Below are positions 34,971-44,101 of a stretch of DNA of 64,000 nt, in pieces. The stretch comes from UBA7662 sp036787895. GTDB lineage: Bacteria > Bacteroidota > Bacteroidia > UBA7662. The stretch's first letter is position 1; every line of letters begins with the position of its first letter. Below the pieces are notes generated by a model. It had not been told where the DNA came from and did not search any database. It saw nothing but the letters and a program-made list of their open reading frames with translations. The translations under genes were made by a program, and so were the position numbers. The stretch spans positions 62,001 through 126,000 of the forward strand of contig DAIQOK010000004.1 in NCBI GenBank assembly GCA_036787895.1, in the 5' to 3' direction.

Positions 34971-36155
34971 ATGAGAAATATTCGAAAACTATTAGAAGAT
35001 GCTACAAACGGAATTTGTTACGATTCCTACAGGTATTGTGCTGATGAGGAATTGCGAGTTCCTACCATCAACTACGAAGAATCTCAAAATTTTACTTTAC
35101 TTAAAGACCGTTACGGTGAAACCGACACCTCATTAAAGCAAACAAAAGACATTACCCAGAAGACAAAACAGCTTTCGAATGCAGAGCCTTTGTTCAATTA
35201 CTTTCTTGACGGGTCAAGGCGAACATATAAAGTTGATGACATTGAAATCAACAAACGAATTTTCCCAATTATGGCAGGACAAATTGGGGTTGCCTGTTGT
35301 GAAAGACAATCTCCAAATCAATTTAAATGTAAAGAATTAGAAAACAATCTTGTTATTTCACTTCCTACAGAAGCAAACCCCGAAACAAGAAATACGGAGT
35401 TGTTCTTCAATAATTTAAAAGAAAAAATAAACAACGTTGAACGAGTAAAAAGAGCAGGAATTAAGTTTTCAAATGTTCTAAGTTATTCCTCAAAGGCAAA
35501 TCAAGACACGAAAGAATTGAAATATGAGCATTTGGGAATTGCTGCAATTCAAGACGAAATGTTGGATAGTGAAAAGAAAATTGTGTCAAGTCTGACTAGT
35601 AAAAACCTGCTCAATGAAAACAGCTATTTATTAAAAGACGGTTCCTTACAATATAAACCTATGAAAACAGGAGAGTATAAAGAACTTTCCAAAATCAAGA
35701 ATAATTACCGTTGGGTTATTGGTGTTTCAAAACTTTTCAATCCTGAATTTAGCAAAGACAGAAGTGGAAAAAGCAATGCAGCAGCATTGGCAAAATTGCC
35801 TTTATATCACAGAACCCCTGCTTTTATGTTTCAACACGACCGAGATAAATGGTCTTATTTGGGCGATTACAAATACAGTGTTTGGTATGTGAGAATTAGA
35901 GATTCTAAACATACGGAAAGCCCTTTTGCGGGGATTGTAAAAATTGAAAAGATATTAATCACAGAAAATGAGAATGAATACGGTTTAGAATCCGACCTTG
36001 TTGATGTGATTACGGCAAACATAATCAATGAAAGAAATCCTGTTTGCTATGGGAAAGATAGTAGGTGGGCAAACCATCTTTATCCTGTTTACCTGACTGA
36101 ACTCTTTTTGAAAAGCAAATATATGAGCGACATCCACTTCTTAAACTTATTTTAA
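34971..36155 (+). CDS. NurA domain nuclease
   Basis: A 394 aa NurA-like protein, partner of HerA-type translocases. The first acidic motif is FLDGSRR (about residue 80) followed by FPIMAGQIGVACC. AAIQDEMLDSEK carries a conserved Glu/Asp. LLKDGSLQYK gives the central Asp, WVIGVSKLF the conserved Lys. The C-terminal RWANHLYPVYLTELFLKS is also NurA-like. In known pairs NurA is a manganese-dependent nuclease that resects DNA with HerA. The first in-frame codon is TTG; the ATG at 34971 is preferred. HerA-like gene follows after 7 nt. Confidence 0.82.
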   Translation: MRNIRKLLEDATNGICYDSYRYCADEELRVPTINYEESQNFTLLKDRYGETDTSLKQTKDITQKTKQLSNAEPLFNYFLDGSRRTYKVDDIEINKRIFPIMAGQIGVACCERQSPNQFKCKELENNLVISLPTEANPETRNTELFFNNLKEKINNVERVKRAGIKFSNVLSYSSKANQDTKELKYEHLGIAAIQDEMLDSEKKIVSSLTSKNLLNENSYLLKDGSLQYKPMKTGEYKELSKIKNNYRWVIGVSKLFNPEFSKDRSGKSNAAALAKLPLYHRTPAFMFQHDRDKWSYLGDYKYSVWYVRIRDSKHTESPFAGIVKIEKILITENENEYGLESDLVDVITANIINERNPVCYGKDSRWANHLYPVYLTELFLKSKYMSDIHFLNLF

Positions 36156-36162
36156 TAACAGA

Positions 36163-37821
36163 ATGAAACAAATAGGAAAAATAATAGCCACTGAAAAAGT
36201 CCCAACAACTGTGGATGAGTTTTTCTTTTGGACAGATAAAGAACTCATCATAAAACCCTTTGATGTAATTAAGGTAAACCACATTAAAAACTCTATCACC
36301 TTTGGTGTAGTTGAGGAAATTTCTCATTTAACTGATAATTCCAGTTTTTTAGCAGGATATATTTCGAGTGATTTCGGAGATGTGAACTATCAACAATACA
36401 CTCAACGAATTGGGATGAATTATGTTAGGGCAAAAGTAGTTGGAAATTCACAAGGCATTTACACACCAGTTTTAGATGGCTCTTCTGTAAGTCTTGCTAG
36501 TGAAGATGATGTAAAAGAAGCTCTTGGACTAAAAGACATCAAAAACCCACTACCTTCAGGCTACATAGAAATGTATGAAGAACCCGACCAAATCACAATT
36601 CCAGTTCATCTTAATTCTCAATTCCTAATTGGTCCAGAAGGAGCGCATTTGAATATTTCAGGGATTTCAGGTTTAGCTTCAAAAACATCCTATGCAATGT
36701 TTTTGCTCAAAGCCATTCAAGACCAATATCTTGGAAAAGACGATGGTGAATCTGTTGCATATGTTTTATTGAATGTGAAAGGACGTGATTTATTGGCTAT
36801 AGATGAACCAAATGACGAACTCACAAAAGATGATAAGAGCATTTATAAAATGCTTGACTTGAGCACTACACCTTTTCAAAATGTAAAATATTTCTACCCT
36901 TACTCAAAAGATATAGTTTCCTCGACCTATGGCAGAGATGTAAAAAGTCAAATGGAACTTGGTAAGGCAGAACTCTATAAATACATCTTCGAAGATGACA
37001 AAGAAAGCATTGACTTACTTTTTTCCAATGTTGAGGACCCTAATCAAACTATGGAATCTATTGTGAATTATATTGCAACAGGTCAAGGAGGTTTCAACGG
37101 AATTACAAATTGGAATGAACTTCTGAATGAAGTTTACGAGCATACAAAAGCAGGAGCAACAGGAAAAGACAAAGAAATTACCGTATTGAGTTGGAGAAAA
37201 TTCTATCGACTTTTCAGAAAGACCATAGAAAAGACAACCATATTTTCAAATTCACTGAGTAGTAAACCAAAGGACAATGAAACTAGGCTTAAAGATTCAA
37301 TATTAAACATTAAGAAAAATGATGTTTATGTAATTGATGTGGCAAAACTTGACGAAGAAACACAAGGCTTTGTTTTTGGAGACGTAATGCGTTCGATTTA
37401 CGAATTAAAACTTGGACAGGCATATGATAGAAGCGAAGCAGATATTCCTTCAAAGATTGTAATATTCATTGATGAATTGAATAAATACGCATCAAAGGAG
37501 GTTCCTAAAAGTTCACCTATTTTGAGACAGTTACTTGATATAACTGAAAGAGGTCGTTCACTTGGTATTATCTTATTTTCTGCTGAACAATTCAAAAGTG
37601 ATATTCACGACCGTGTAAAAGGAAACTGTGCTACACACGCATACGGAAGAACAAATGCTATAGAAGTTTCCAAACCAGATTATCAATATGTCCCACCAGT
37701 TTATAAATCAATGCTAACAAGATTAAAACAAGGTGAGTATGTAGTTCAAAACCCTGTTTTCAGGTCGCTATTGAATATAAAATTCCCAAGACCAATTTAT
37801 AAGCAATTTAAAAATGGATAA
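36163..37821 (+). CDS. HerA/DUF87-like ATPase with variant Walker A
   Basis: A 552 aa protein. An N-terminal beta-barrel-like region (1-110) precedes a RecA-fold motor. The P-loop region reads HLNISGISGLASKTS (residues 162-176): Ser replaces the usual Gly before Lys174, and the loop is one residue longer than classical HerA GxTGSGKS. Walker B is IVIFIDELN with Asp437/Glu438. ITERGRSLGIILFSAEQF and the GNCATHAYGRTN region are HerA-like. Predicted to be a hexameric DNA translocase working with the upstream NurA. Overlaps the next gene by 8 nt. Confidence 0.85.
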   Translation: MKQIGKIIATEKVPTTVDEFFFWTDKELIIKPFDVIKVNHIKNSITFGVVEEISHLTDNSSFLAGYISSDFGDVNYQQYTQRIGMNYVRAKVVGNSQGIYTPVLDGSSVSLASEDDVKEALGLKDIKNPLPSGYIEMYEEPDQITIPVHLNSQFLIGPEGAHLNISGISGLASKTSYAMFLLKAIQDQYLGKDDGESVAYVLLNVKGRDLLAIDEPNDELTKDDKSIYKMLDLSTTPFQNVKYFYPYSKDIVSSTYGRDVKSQMELGKAELYKYIFEDDKESIDLLFSNVEDPNQTMESIVNYIATGQGGFNGITNWNELLNEVYEHTKAGATGKDKEITVLSWRKFYRLFRKTIEKTTIFSNSLSSKPKDNETRLKDSILNIKKNDVYVIDVAKLDEETQGFVFGDVMRSIYELKLGQAYDRSEADIPSKIVIFIDELNKYASKEVPKSSPILRQLLDITERGRSLGIILFSAEQFKSDIHDRVKGNCATHAYGRTNAIEVSKPDYQYVPPVYKSMLTRLKQGEYVVQNPVFRSLLNIKFPRPIYKQFKNG

Positions 37822-39361
37822 ACAGTTTACACCGGTTATTGGTAAGGATGTAATTGAATCGCTTACGATTGGGATGTATGAGGATTCCCGATTTATATTC
37901 CGTGAGTATATTCAAAACTCAGCCGACCAAATAGACAAAGCAGTAAGAGAAAACTTAATTACCGCGAATGAAGGAGAAATTCATATAAATATTGATTCCG
38001 AAAAAAGAACCATAACGATAGAAGATAACGCAACGGGGATTGCAAAAAGTCAAGTTCAGCCTATTCTGCAAAACATCGCCCAATCAACCAAACAAAGAGG
38101 TGTTGACAAAGGGTTTAGAGGTATTGGAAGACTTGGAGGTTTGGCATATTGCGATAAATTAATTTTTGAGACCTCATTTGCAGGAGAGAACACAAAATCA
38201 AGATTGGTTTGGAATGCTGCTGAACTAAAGAACATCATAAATAACAGAGGTGAAAAAGAAGATGCTATTTCTGTAATTAGAAATGTAACAACTTTAGAAA
38301 CTTCACAAGAATCAGAAGATGTTCACTATTTCAAAGTTATACTTGAAGATGTTACGAATGATGACTTATTGGATAGGAAAGAAATTGAAAAATATTTGGC
38401 AATGGTAGCACCTTTGCCATTCCCTACCCGATTCATTTACAAATCGGAAATTATCAAAGAACTAAAGAATGATAATTTTTCGCTTGATGAATATCGTATC
38501 TATCTTAATTCTGAGCAAATTTTTAAAGGCTATTCAACCATTATATACAAAGGCGATGAAAATGATAAAAAAAAAGAAGATGAAGTCATAGACATTGTTT
38601 TTTTTAAAGAATATGCCAGTGATGGGAAACTACTTTTTTGGGGTTGGCATAGTGTTTCCGAAAAAAACCAATCTCTAAATCAGGTTAATTATACAAGAGG
38701 TTTTAGACTTAGAAAAGCAAACATTCAAGTAGGTGATGAATACACCTTGTTAAAACTTCAAAGAGATAGACGTTTTCACTTCTATTTTTTTGGTGAAGTT
38801 CACGGAGCGCACCCCGATTTAATTCCAAACTCAAGACGGGATTATTTTACTGAAAACGACACATATTTTGAATTTGAGAAAAATCTCAAAAACTATTTTC
38901 ATACACATATTTACAAGCTTTGCTATACAGCTTCTGAAATCAACAGTTCAGTTAGAAAGATAGAGGAACTTAAAACCTTTGAAGAAGAATATAAGAAAAA
39001 GCAGTCACAAGGATTTACAGATAAAGAAGAGCATCAGGAATACAAGGAGCGTTATGATAAAAAGAAAGAGGATGCTTTAAAAGCAAAGAAGAAGATTGAA
39101 AAGATAGAGCAAGAAGCAACAAATAGTTCAGCTATTCCAATTCAGAAAATTTTGAACCGTGTAGCCCAGCCAGTTTCTTCGTCAGATGTTGATGTTGCAG
39201 AACCTGAAACAGAAAAACCCAAATTCAGAACTGATAATTTGAGTAGCTTGAACAAAGAACAACGTAAATTTGCAGGGCGAATATTTACAATTATTAGAAA
39301 TGTACTGCCACAGGAAACAGCAGAGAATTTAATACTTAAAATTGAAGAAGAGCTAAAATGA
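37814..39361 (+). CDS. GHKL (Hsp90/MORC-type) ATPase 1
   Basis: A 515 aa protein with an N-terminal HATPase_c_3-like domain. N-box EYIQNSADQID (Glu31, Asn35, Asp38), ATP-lid motif IEDNATGI (Asp71, with Ala-Thr where the family has x-G) and GFRGIGRLGG (100-109). A middle S5-like region with RRDYF follows, then a Lys/Glu-rich coiled coil (about 385-440) and a C-terminal helical tail. Such ATPases dimerise on ATP binding and clamp DNA or partner proteins in MutL, MORC and Hsp90. Overlaps HerA by 8 nt and the next gene by 4 nt (ATGA). Confidence 0.85.
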   Translation: MDKQFTPVIGKDVIESLTIGMYEDSRFIFREYIQNSADQIDKAVRENLITANEGEIHINIDSEKRTITIEDNATGIAKSQVQPILQNIAQSTKQRGVDKGFRGIGRLGGLAYCDKLIFETSFAGENTKSRLVWNAAELKNIINNRGEKEDAISVIRNVTTLETSQESEDVHYFKVILEDVTNDDLLDRKEIEKYLAMVAPLPFPTRFIYKSEIIKELKNDNFSLDEYRIYLNSEQIFKGYSTIIYKGDENDKKKEDEVIDIVFFKEYASDGKLLFWGWHSVSEKNQSLNQVNYTRGFRLRKANIQVGDEYTLLKLQRDRRFHFYFFGEVHGAHPDLIPNSRRDYFTENDTYFEFEKNLKNYFHTHIYKLCYTASEINSSVRKIEELKTFEEEYKKKQSQGFTDKEEHQEYKERYDKKKEDALKAKKKIEKIEQEATNSSAIPIQKILNRVAQPVSSSDVDVAEPETEKPKFRTDNLSSLNKEQRKFAGRIFTIIRNVLPQETAENLILKIEEELK

Positions 39362-41043
39362 AAATAGAAAAATTTGATATTGGAGCAGAGATAATTTCGA
39401 TTCTCACTAAAGGGATGTATCCAGACCCTCGAGATGCTATTAGAGAGTATATTCAAAACGCAATAGATGCAGGAGCGAAAAATGTAGATATTAAAGTTAG
39501 ACAAAACTCAGTCGTAATTGAAGATGACGGGATTGGAATGGATTATAAAACGCTAAGAAATGCAATTAGGGTAGGTGTATCTGATAAAAAGCCAGGCAAA
39601 GATATTGGCTTTATGGGAATAGGTATATACAGCTCATTCCATCTTTGTGACACCCTTGTAATTTACACAAAAAAACAAGACATCTTGCCTCAATCCTTGT
39701 TTATTGATTTCAAAGGGATGAGAGAGTTATTGGAACAACAGAAAATTAATAGGCTTAATGACAAAATAAATTCTGACCAATTGGTAGATCTTCAATCTCT
39801 ACTTGAATCATTCGTAAAATTGGCAAATGAAGGCGAACTACCTTTAGCTGAATATCCAATTGAAGATTCAGGCACAAGAGTGGAATTGGTAGGTTTAAAT
39901 CCAATATTAGACGATTTATTAAATAATTATGATGAACTATCTAATTATCTTCAAGATGTCGTACCCCTCAAGTTTAATAAAGAAAAGTTTAAATGGGCAG
40001 AATTAATTGAAGAAAGACTGATTGAAATTGCAGAAAAGCATAAAGAAAAAGTAGATTTAATAAATTTAAAATTACAAGTCGGTACTCGCTCAGAAGATTT
40101 GTTTAGGCCATATCTAGATGCTGCATTTTCAGATAATTCACCACTGGAACCAGATTTTGTTGAAATTCGATCAGGCAATGTTTTTTTTGGTATAGCTTGG
40201 GGTTGTCACAATTCCACAAATGATAGAATTAATGACAGTTTAATAAAGATTGGTAAAGATTATAGAGGATTAAGAGGGTTTCAATTAAAAAAACAAGGGT
40301 TTTCAATTAATGATAGAACATTCTTGTCAAAATATTTTGGGGCTTCAAATACGTATTATCACAGATATACAGGTGAGATTGTCATTGTCAATAAAAGTAT
40401 TTTGCCTAATGCTTCAAGGAATGATTTTGAAACATCAGAACTAAAAAAGGTCTTGTTTCTTCAGATTCAAAATAAAGTTGCCCCATATTATACGAAACTA
40501 GCTTCAAATAGGCAGGACAAAAATCGTGCGTTACTCGAACTCCATAACTGGACTAATGAATTCAAGAAAACTTTGAGTGAATATAATCCTTATGACGACA
40601 ATTATAATAACTATATTCAACAAATTGGCATTTTAAATGAGGTTATTACAAAGATTGAGAAAAAGTTAAAGAAGCTACCTGATGAAAGAAAAAAGGAAGC
40701 CGAGTTGATTATTGGACAGGCTAAAAAACTAAAAGTAGAAATTACTGACAAGTTCGATATATTAAAGAAAAAAGGAAGTGATAAACAGAAAATAAATCCA
40801 ACGGAAAGCACTAAAACTGAGATTGCAAAAAACATTTCAACTATATCTAAAACCATCTCAAAGAGTCCTAAAAGTTTTGATTCACTATTAGATTTAATTA
40901 ATGAACTTGGAATTGATTTGAATCCTTCACAAAAAAAATTAATGGATTTGATCGATGAAAAGTACATTAAAGGCATTGCAAAAACGAAGGCTGAATATTA
41001 TCAATTTATTAATGATTTAAAAGAAGATTTTGAAAATGATTGA
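39358..41043 (+). CDS. GHKL (Hsp90/MORC-type) ATPase 2
   Basis: A 561 aa second GHKL ATPase, clearly different from its neighbour. N-box REYIQNAIDAGA (Glu30, Asn34, Asp37), VIEDDGIGM (Asp57, Gly58, Gly60) and GFMGIGIYSSF (84-94) are all canonical. The central region contains NASRNDFETSE, parallel to the NSRRDYFTEND of ATPase 1, which suggests the same S5-like module. The C-terminal half is a long Lys-rich coiled coil (about 405-475) and a helical end. It could form a heterodimer with ATPase 1 (inference). Tightly coupled on both sides. Confidence 0.85.
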   Translation: MKIEKFDIGAEIISILTKGMYPDPRDAIREYIQNAIDAGAKNVDIKVRQNSVVIEDDGIGMDYKTLRNAIRVGVSDKKPGKDIGFMGIGIYSSFHLCDTLVIYTKKQDILPQSLFIDFKGMRELLEQQKINRLNDKINSDQLVDLQSLLESFVKLANEGELPLAEYPIEDSGTRVELVGLNPILDDLLNNYDELSNYLQDVVPLKFNKEKFKWAELIEERLIEIAEKHKEKVDLINLKLQVGTRSEDLFRPYLDAAFSDNSPLEPDFVEIRSGNVFFGIAWGCHNSTNDRINDSLIKIGKDYRGLRGFQLKKQGFSINDRTFLSKYFGASNTYYHRYTGEIVIVNKSILPNASRNDFETSELKKVLFLQIQNKVAPYYTKLASNRQDKNRALLELHNWTNEFKKTLSEYNPYDDNYNNYIQQIGILNEVITKIEKKLKKLPDERKKEAELIIGQAKKLKVEITDKFDILKKKGSDKQKINPTESTKTEIAKNISTISKTISKSPKSFDSLLDLINELGIDLNPSQKKLMDLIDEKYIKGIAKTKAEYYQFINDLKEDFEND

Positions 41044-42040
41044 TACAAAATTTAATTCAGTGCCTAAGCAAATTATTAGAAAAAATTGGGCGAAACCTTT
41101 AATAGAATACTTAAGCATTGTTTATGAAAAAAAGTTAATTTATCTTGGATTGCCAGACGTACAAGCACTTGACATTAATGAATGGATCGATTTTATTGAT
41201 ATAGTTTATGCTTTTCAATGTAGAGATTATCCAAACCCGTCTCTTCCTGACCAACCTAGAGATAATGTCCTAGAACTTGAAAATACATTGAGGTCTCTTG
41301 AAAGAAAACGTTTAATTTCAAATTTTGATGTTTTTGATGGTTACATAGAAGAAGTTTTAGTCAGAGGGTATGATAACACTCCAACTGTAAAGGAATATTG
41401 TCAAGACGAAACCATTACAATATATAATTTGGATTTCTGTGGTCAAGTAACATCTCCAATTGAATATGTTGATAAGGATGGTAATTGGAAAAAAGCCTAT
41501 AAATTTAATGCAGTTGATAGACTTTTAAATTTTCAACAAAATATTGAATTCCCCAGTAAAAAGTTTGTAATGTTTCTGACATTACATAGTAGTTATAATG
41601 GTCAAGAATTTTCAAATTTCACATCAAATTTACCTTCTTCTGACTTTGAAAATTATCTAAATCAAGTTGCTAGTTTATCAAAGGGCAAAAAATCTCCTTA
41701 TTATGTTAAAGCATTTGTCTATGAACAATTGACCAGATTTTTTACTCAAAATTATTTTGCTCCAGAATTTTTACCTACGATTTATTATAGAGGTGATAAT
41801 GGTCATCCACTATTATTTTTTACGATAGTTGGCACTCAAGTTGAAAATCGTAGTGTTCTGCCTTCGCCACCAGAAAAAATCAAAAACTTACTTAATACAC
41901 CGTTTATTTCTATTGGTAAAAACGAATTGTTTGAAGTAAATGAAGATTTATTTTTAGAGAATGATAGCAAACTTAATGGCTCAATTAATTCTCTAGCATT
42001 ATTCAAAAATTCTAAGAGTTATAAAAAAATGTGGTTATGA
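41036..42040 (+). CDS. Unrecognised protein of the NurA-HerA-GHKL-rSAM operon
   Basis: A 334 aa soluble protein. The central segment ITIYNLDFCGQVTSPIEYV, then FNAVDRLLNFQQNI and KKFVMFLTLHSSY, resembles the strand-4 region of Rossmann-fold methyltransferases (a D-x-C-G in the place of the DPP or DLDPFG motif). No SAM-binding GxGxG loop is visible, so it may be a degenerate relative. The longest frame starts at TTG 41030; the ATG at 41036, overlapping the previous gene by 8 nt, is preferred. It is directly coupled to the radical SAM gene, so it may be that enzyme's partner. Confidence 0.65.
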   Translation: MIDTKFNSVPKQIIRKNWAKPLIEYLSIVYEKKLIYLGLPDVQALDINEWIDFIDIVYAFQCRDYPNPSLPDQPRDNVLELENTLRSLERKRLISNFDVFDGYIEEVLVRGYDNTPTVKEYCQDETITIYNLDFCGQVTSPIEYVDKDGNWKKAYKFNAVDRLLNFQQNIEFPSKKFVMFLTLHSSYNGQEFSNFTSNLPSSDFENYLNQVASLSKGKKSPYYVKAFVYEQLTRFFTQNYFAPEFLPTIYYRGDNGHPLLFFTIVGTQVENRSVLPSPPEKIKNLLNTPFISIGKNELFEVNEDLFLENDSKLNGSINSLALFKNSKSYKKMWL

Positions 42041-44049
42041 AAAGAAATATTTTATTAATAGAACCCAAATACCGCAATAAATACCCACCCATTGGCCTTA
42101 TGAAAATTGCTACCTATCATAAAATGTTAGGTGACAATGTGAAGTTCTTTAAAGGTGATTTAAAGGATTTGGTTCTTGACCAAATGACGGAGGATTGTAT
42201 TGCGAAGTTTTATAAAATTGATAAAGAGCGAGATTGGAAATTGGAATTTGTTACAATACGAAATTTTATTAAAACTAGGAAGACAGAGTTTTTGGATATT
42301 CTTATACCAAAAGATGAAAACAATGAGTATATACAAAGATATTCAAGCTTATTAGAGAACGTAATTAGATCTTTTGCTGACACATATCGTAAGAAGGATT
42401 ACAAAAATTTCCCGAAGTGGGATAGAATTTATGTTACTACATTATTTACCTTTTATTGGAAAATAACTATTGAAGCTATTCACTATGCAAAGCATCTTGT
42501 AAAAAGCCAAGACCAAATAATGGTTGGAGGTGTATTGGCTTCATTATTACATAAGGAAGTAGAAGAAGAAACAGGCATAAAGCCACACGAAGGACTTTTG
42601 GATAAACCCGGAATGTTAGACCCTGATTTACCAAAAGCCAAAAAACTTATCGTTGACAACTTACCTCTTGATTACTCTATACTTGATGAGATAGATTATG
42701 TTTATCCAACAGGAAGTGCCTATTTTACTTTTATGACAAAAGGATGCACAAGAAAATGTGCTTTTTGTTCAGTTCCAATTTTAGAACCTACATACAAACC
42801 AAAAATAGACACTATTGACAAGTTTGCTGAAATCAAAGAAATATACGGAGAGCAACAGCATTTACTTTTAATGGACAACAATGTTTTGGCTTCTCCTAAA
42901 TTTCCTGAAATAATTCAGGAAATTAAAGATATGGGCTTTTACAAAGGAGCAACTTACATTGAGCCAAATCAGCTTGAAATTACGGTTAATAATCTCAACA
43001 AGGGGCTGAATGACAAATCGTATGTAAAAAGAAGTTACCGCTTGCTTCACGATTTATTAAAAAGATTAAGAGGCGAACGGCAACAAAATTTTTATGATGT
43101 TTTAGATGCCTATGGTTTAATCAAAATCGAAACCACAACCAAAGAAGGGATTTTACAAGCGTATGATGAAGTCAAAGAAACCTATGAGCGATATAGACCT
43201 AAAGTGCCTAAGCAAAGATTTGTTGATTTCAATCAGGGAACAGACGCCAGATATGTGACGGACGAGCTAATGAAACTAATGAGTGAAATTCCTATTCGCC
43301 CATTAAGAATTGCCTTTGATTATTGGGGAATGAAAAAACAATATGAAAATGCTGTTCGTCTTGCTGCAAAATATGAAATCAAGGAACTTTCGAACTATAT
43401 CTTATATAACTTTAAAGACACTCCTGAAGAACTTTACAACCGGCTTAAACTTAATGTTGATTTGGGTGAAGAATTGGACATTCACATTTTTTCTTTCCCA
43501 ATGAAATATATTCCTCTTTTTGGCGAAGAAGCAAAAGATAGAAACTATATCGGTAAAAAATGGAATAGGAAATACATTCGAGCTATACAATCAGTTTTAA
43601 ATGTAACAAAAGGCATTGTTGCACCAGGGAGAAGTTTCTTTGAGAAAGCATTTGGAAAAGACTTAACGGAGTTTCAAGAAATTCTTCATATGCCTGAAAC
43701 ATATATTGTTTACAGATACTTCTTTGAGGGTCTAGGAATGACAGATGAATGGAGAAAAGTTTATTACTCTCTTACAGAAAAGGAGAAAAAATTTGCCTTT
43801 GAACTTATCGAATCAAACGACTTTTCTGACAATCAATCAAAAACTAAGAATAAGAAAATCCTTGAATTACTGAAACACTACACTATCAAACGAGAGGACG
43901 TGAAAGATGTAAAAGAGAAAGATTTAAACTACAAAAAGACCAAACACTATTTTGACAGACTGATTAAAGAAGACCAGTTCAAGGATTTAACCCTTACTTA
44001 TGACTTTGAAGCAGAAGTAGCTAAAATCAAGCGGACAGCAAGCGCATAA
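42037..44049 (+). CDS. B12-binding-type radical SAM protein
   Basis: A 670 aa radical SAM enzyme. The N-terminus ILLIEPKYRNKYPPIGLMKI matches the opening of cobalamin-binding radical SAM proteins, though the B12-ligand His motif is not clear. The cluster motif KGCTRKCAFCSVPILEP has CxxxCxxC at about residues 237-244. A later half with FNQGTDARYVTDELMKLM belongs to the barrel. The C-terminal 200 residues are helical and Lys-rich. The start is the ATG at 42037 (ATGA overlap with the previous stop); the longest frame uses GTG. Its target (DNA base, nucleotide or protein) is unknown. Confidence 0.85.
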   Translation: MKRNILLIEPKYRNKYPPIGLMKIATYHKMLGDNVKFFKGDLKDLVLDQMTEDCIAKFYKIDKERDWKLEFVTIRNFIKTRKTEFLDILIPKDENNEYIQRYSSLLENVIRSFADTYRKKDYKNFPKWDRIYVTTLFTFYWKITIEAIHYAKHLVKSQDQIMVGGVLASLLHKEVEEETGIKPHEGLLDKPGMLDPDLPKAKKLIVDNLPLDYSILDEIDYVYPTGSAYFTFMTKGCTRKCAFCSVPILEPTYKPKIDTIDKFAEIKEIYGEQQHLLLMDNNVLASPKFPEIIQEIKDMGFYKGATYIEPNQLEITVNNLNKGLNDKSYVKRSYRLLHDLLKRLRGERQQNFYDVLDAYGLIKIETTTKEGILQAYDEVKETYERYRPKVPKQRFVDFNQGTDARYVTDELMKLMSEIPIRPLRIAFDYWGMKKQYENAVRLAAKYEIKELSNYILYNFKDTPEELYNRLKLNVDLGEELDIHIFSFPMKYIPLFGEEAKDRNYIGKKWNRKYIRAIQSVLNVTKGIVAPGRSFFEKAFGKDLTEFQEILHMPETYIVYRYFFEGLGMTDEWRKVYYSLTEKEKKFAFELIESNDFSDNQSKTKNKKILELLKHYTIKREDVKDVKEKDLNYKKTKHYFDRLIKEDQFKDLTLTYDFEAEVAKIKRTASA

Positions 44050-44062
44050 AAAAGCAAGCCCT

Positions 44063-44089
44063 GTCCCAAATATTTACTAAATTTGGGAC
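44063..44089 (+). promoter_or_regulatory. Operator dyad and promoter box of the AbiE pair
   Basis: Perfect inverted repeat GTCCCAAAT (44063-44071) / ATTTGGGAC (44081-44089) with a 9-nt spacer. A TAAATTTG box (44078-44085), matching TAnnTTTG, lies inside it. The dyad ends 12 nt before the AbiEi-like ATG. AbiEi antitoxins are known to bind inverted repeats in their own promoter, so this is very probably the autoregulatory site. Confidence 0.7.
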
Positions 44090-44101
44090 GAAATAAAATC
44101 A

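Noticed and set aside
42037..44049. Prokaryotic viperin
   Set aside because: The protein is almost twice viperin length and has a B12-type N-terminus and a long helical C-terminus; the cluster motif alone is shared by all radical SAM enzymes.
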